A DNA stretch of 64,000 nucleotides from positions 310,001-374,000 of the forward strand of contig NZ_BCQT01000006.1 of NCBI RefSeq assembly GCF_001552215.1. The letters run 5' to 3'. Source of the DNA: Actinomadura macra NBRC 14102 (GTDB lineage Bacteria > Actinomycetota > Actinomycetes > Streptosporangiales > Streptosporangiaceae). The notes under the pieces were generated by a model. It was not told where the DNA came from, did no database searches, and saw only the letters and a list, made by a program, of their open reading frames with translations. Of this stretch, positions 61,582 to 64,000 are shown in pieces (the stretch's first letter is position 1; the number at the start of each line of letters is the position of its first letter). The position numbers were made by a program, and so were the translations under genes.

Positions 61582-62616
61582 ATGTCACCCGAAACCACCG
61601 GGCCGCGGATCGCGGTGGTCATCACCACGATCGGCAGGCCCCGGCTGCTGGACCGCCTGCTGCTCTCGCTGGCCGGCCAGACCCGTCCCCCCGACGAGGT
61701 CGTGGTCGTCGACCAGGGCGACGAGCCCGGCACGGCGGCGGTCGTCGAGCGCCGTTCCGACCGGCTCGCGATCCGCCGCATCACCTCCCCACGCGGCGCG
61801 TCCGCGGGCCGCAATGCCGGCCTCGCCGCTCTCGGCCTCCTCCCCGCGCCCGCTGGCCACCGGCCCACCACGGCGGCACCCTCTGACGGTCCGCTCCAGA
61901 CATCGAGCGGGAGCGGACCGGCCTCCACTGCCCTGCTGTCCCCCCCGGCGGAGATCGTGGCCTTTCCCGATGACGACACCTGGTACCCGCCGGACGCCTT
62001 GGCCCGGGCGGCACGCGCCCTCGCCGACGGCCCCGACGTCGTCTCCGGCAGGCTGCTCGCCAGCGACGGTGACCGGGCCCAATGGCGGTTCGCCGACGAG
62101 CCGCGCCCCATCGACGCCCGCACGGTCTGGTCACACGCGCGCATCGAGACCTGCTTCTTCCAAGCGCCGGTCCTGCGCACGACCGGCGGCTTCGACGAGG
62201 ACCTCGGGGTCGGCTGCGGCACTCCCTGGCAATCGGGTGCGGAGACCGAACTCCTCCTGCGTGCGCTGAAGCGAGGACGGACGCTCACCTACGACCCGGA
62301 CATCCGCGTGTACGAACACGACCCGGACGAGCCGCATGCTTCCGACCCCGTCCACCGGGCGAAGGCCAGGCACACGGCGCGCGGTGCCGGGCACGTCTAC
62401 CGGCGGCACTATGGCGCCGCCACGTGCGCCAAGATCGTGGCTCGCCCCCTGGGCGCCGCCGTTCTGAGCCTGGCACGGGGCCGCATCCCGGACGCCCGCA
62501 GGCACCTGCACAAGGCCATCGGACGCGTCGAGGGCATGACCGGCATCCTGTTCAGGGCTCCGGGGCCGGTCGCCCCCCAGCCGAGAGGTTCCGCCCAAGG
62601 TGGCGGTTCTGCGTAA
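61582..62616 (+). CDS. Family 2 glycosyltransferase
   Basis: A 344-residue GT-A enzyme: 'IAVVITTIGRPRLLDRLLLSLAGQTRPPDEVVVVDQGDEP' (nucleotide-sugar site), 'PRGASAGRNAGLAAL' and the metal motif 'VAFPDDDTWYPPDALARA' (DDD), with the acceptor region 'RTTGGFDEDLGVGCGTPWQSGAETELLLRALKRG'. About 35 low-complexity residues (Pro/Ser/Thr/Ala) are inserted between 'GRNAGLAAL' and 'VAFPDDD', where relatives have none or few. The ATG at 61573 is an alternative start; neither has a good ribosome site. It probably builds a surface polysaccharide. Confidence 0.87.
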   Translation: MSPETTGPRIAVVITTIGRPRLLDRLLLSLAGQTRPPDEVVVVDQGDEPGTAAVVERRSDRLAIRRITSPRGASAGRNAGLAALGLLPAPAGHRPTTAAPSDGPLQTSSGSGPASTALLSPPAEIVAFPDDDTWYPPDALARAARALADGPDVVSGRLLASDGDRAQWRFADEPRPIDARTVWSHARIETCFFQAPVLRTTGGFDEDLGVGCGTPWQSGAETELLLRALKRGRTLTYDPDIRVYEHDPDEPHASDPVHRAKARHTARGAGHVYRRHYGAATCAKIVARPLGAAVLSLARGRIPDARRHLHKAIGRVEGMTGILFRAPGPVAPQPRGSAQGGGSA

Positions 62617-62708
62617 GCGGTCAACGGCAAACCCGGGGTTCGTCAAAGACTCGCCGCCGCCCTGCCTGGCGCGCCCTTCGGGAAAGCACGTGCGGGCAGG
62701 CTGAACGG

Positions 62709-63674
62709 ATGTTGGAGAGCGGGAGAAGGCGCCGGGTCATGATCGGCTGCGGCGGGCTGGTGCTGGGCGTCCTGCTACTGCTGGGCGGCGGCGCCTACCT
62801 GCTGCAACGCGCCTACGACGGGCAGGTCAGGCGTATCGCGGGCGCGCTGCCCGGCACGGCGGGGCGACCGGCGTCGGGACGCGGCGAGAACTGGCTGCTG
62901 ATCGGCTCCGACCGGCGCGCCGACCAGCCCTCGATGGGCGCCCGCGCGGACACGATCATGCTCGTCCACCTGTCCGGACGCGGCGACCGGGTGTCGGTGA
63001 TCGCGATCCCCCGGGACGGCTGGGTCGCCGTCCCCGGACACGGCACCACGAAGATCAACGCCGCGTTCGCCTACGGTGGCCCCCCGCTGCTGATCCGGAC
63101 GATCGAGCAGCTCACCGGCGTGCGCGTCGATCACTACGCGGCGTTGGACTTCGGCGGCTTCGTGAAGATGACGGACGCACTCGGCGGCGTGGACGTGACC
63201 GTGACCAAACGCACACACGATCCGATGCACGACCGCACCTGGCCCGCCGGGCACCAGCACCTGAACGGCGTGGAGGCGCTGGACTTCGTCCGGCAACGCT
63301 GGAACCTGCCCGCCGGCGACCTCGACCGCATCAAGCGCCAGCAGGCGTTCCTGCACGCCCTCGCCGACAAGGCCATGGACACCCGCAACCCGATCAAGCT
63401 CGACCGGTTCGTCCGCGCGACGACCCGCTCGGTGACCGTGGACGACTCGGTCTCGTCCGGCACGCTGCGCGGCCTCGCCGGGCGGTTGGCACAGATCTCG
63501 CTGATGGAGTATCTCACCGCCCCGGTCGACAAGCCCGCCATGAAGGACGGGCAGAGCGTGGTCCTCCTGGACGCCGGACGGCTACAGCAGCTGTTCACCG
63601 CCGTCCGTGACGACCGGATCGGCGACTACGTGGCCCGCAACGGGGCGGCCAACGCGGTGGAGACCGTCCGCTGA
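62709..63674 (+). CDS. LytR-CpsA-Psr (LCP) family ligase
   Basis: A 321-residue protein with an N-terminal TM anchor ('VMIGCGGLVLGVLLLLGGGAYLLQRAY') and an external LCP domain. The domain has 'NWLLIGSDRRADQPSMGARADTIMLVHL', 'VSVIAIPRDGWVAVPGHGTTKINAAFAYGGPPLLIRTIEQLTGVRVDHYAALDFGGFVKM' and 'ALDFVRQRWNLPAGDLDRIKRQQAFL'. The Asp/Arg residues that bind pyrophosphate are kept. LCP enzymes attach arabinogalactan, teichoic-acid-like or other glycans to peptidoglycan. It lies downstream of the GT2 enzyme, consistent with a cell-wall glycan role. Confidence 0.92.
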   Translation: MLESGRRRRVMIGCGGLVLGVLLLLGGGAYLLQRAYDGQVRRIAGALPGTAGRPASGRGENWLLIGSDRRADQPSMGARADTIMLVHLSGRGDRVSVIAIPRDGWVAVPGHGTTKINAAFAYGGPPLLIRTIEQLTGVRVDHYAALDFGGFVKMTDALGGVDVTVTKRTHDPMHDRTWPAGHQHLNGVEALDFVRQRWNLPAGDLDRIKRQQAFLHALADKAMDTRNPIKLDRFVRATTRSVTVDDSVSSGTLRGLAGRLAQISLMEYLTAPVDKPAMKDGQSVVLLDAGRLQQLFTAVRDDRIGDYVARNGAANAVETVR

Positions 63675-63726
63675 CCTGTCCAAACATGTCGGACATCTAG
63701 GCGATGTTCTAACAGCGGTCTGAATG

Positions 63727-63760
63727 GATTAGTCTAAGTGGACTAATCGACGTCGACTAA
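63727..63760. promoter_or_regulatory. PadR operator upstream of the truncated padR gene
   Basis: GATTAGTC-TAAGTG-GACTAATC is a perfect 8-bp dyad (63727-63748) with an additional GACTAA half-site at 63755-63760, ending 12 bp before the padR ATG. Position and symmetry fit autorepression. Confidence 0.65.
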
Positions 63761-63772
63761 GAGGCCGCTGTC

Positions 63773-64000
63773 ATGTCCCGACCCCTCACGCCGCTCGCGC
63801 TGGCCGTCCTGCGCATGCTGTGCGACGGGCCCATGCACCCGTACGAGATGCAGCAACGCATCCGCGACCACGCCTACGACATCGCCGTAAAGATCACCCA
63901 CGGCTCGCTCTACCACTCGGTGGAGCGGCTCGCGGCGGCCGGGCTCATCGAGCCGCTGGAGACGAGCCGTGAGGGCCGCCGGCCCGAGCGCACCGTCTAC
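63773..64000 (+). CDS. PadR-family transcriptional regulator (partial, runs off the end)
   Basis: The first 76 residues are present: 'TPLALAVLRMLCDGPMHPYEMQQRIRDHAYDIAVKITHGSLYHSVERLAAAGLIEPLETSREGRRPERTVY'. 'HPYEMQQ', 'GSLYHSVERL' and 'EGRRPERT.Y' are the winged-helix marks of PadR repressors. The gene continues beyond the window. PadR genes usually precede an exporter or membrane protein that they control. Confidence 0.93.
   Translation, partial: MSRPLTPLALAVLRMLCDGPMHPYEMQQRIRDHAYDIAVKITHGSLYHSVERLAAAGLIEPLETSREGRRPERTVY

Overview
The window is about 72% GC by eye, with the GTG/TTG start codons, short intergenic gaps and Sfp-type, DapC/DapD/DapE, 7Fe ferredoxin, PadR, LCP and SAV_2336-type genes of a high-GC actinomycete. 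Protein style and gene order suggest a Thermomonosporaceae-like organism (Actinomadura or a relative). That placement is inference, not a database result. No rRNA, tRNA, CRISPR array or insertion sequence was seen.

Layout. 1-2702: end of an ABC ATPase and its FtsX-type permease. 2712-13334: a chromosomal-core block that recalls the Mycobacterium tuberculosis Rv1201c-Rv1210 neighbourhood (tag, DivIVA-like protein, a folate-synthase-like fragment, two LOG-family proteins, dapE, dapD), interrupted by phoX, an EmrB-type exporter with its TetR, and a phosphopantetheinyl transferase. 13422-16514: a compact cassette of secreted cationic protein, ABC ATPase and two membrane proteins, with an internal hairpin. 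16870-20079: exporter, hemerythrin protein and an ECF41/SigJ-type sigma factor with matching divergent promoters. 20281-25617: accessory stretch with a gene pair sharing an amyloid-like motif, a probable broken gene, a VOC protein, a protein kinase fused to Hsp70, and a 760-bp gene-poor stretch. 25693-27620: acyl-CoA dehydrogenase with a divergent MerR. 27627-31251: five-gene operon DUF4178-DUF2617-DUF4247-DUF350-membrane aminopropyltransferase. 31428-33362: dapC, fdxA and a small domain protein. 33398-45471: mixed metabolic, secreted and unknown genes, including a TNT-type toxin with immunity-like N-terminal repeats and a degenerate cysteinyl-tRNA-synthetase-like protein.

45625-52471 is the most striking system: three tightly packed genes encoding a trypsin-like protease joined to a VMAP-C-type domain, a MoxR AAA+ ATPase, and a 1404-residue protein. 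The last joins a SAV_2336/vWA-like region to EccC-like and EccA/CbbX-like ATPase modules whose P-loops are all degenerate. It looks like a ternary vWA-MoxR-VMAP conflict/signalling system that has absorbed type VII secretion ATPase modules.

52515-64000: TetR plus Cmx-type efflux pump, secreted proteins (including an M6 metalloprotease), RraA-like protein, a pseudokinase, an Lrp regulator divergent from ornithine aminotransferase, a GT2 glycosyltransferase, an LCP ligase and a truncated PadR regulator. Start codons were chosen from Shine-Dalgarno spacing or from leaderless TAnnnT signals where these could be seen.
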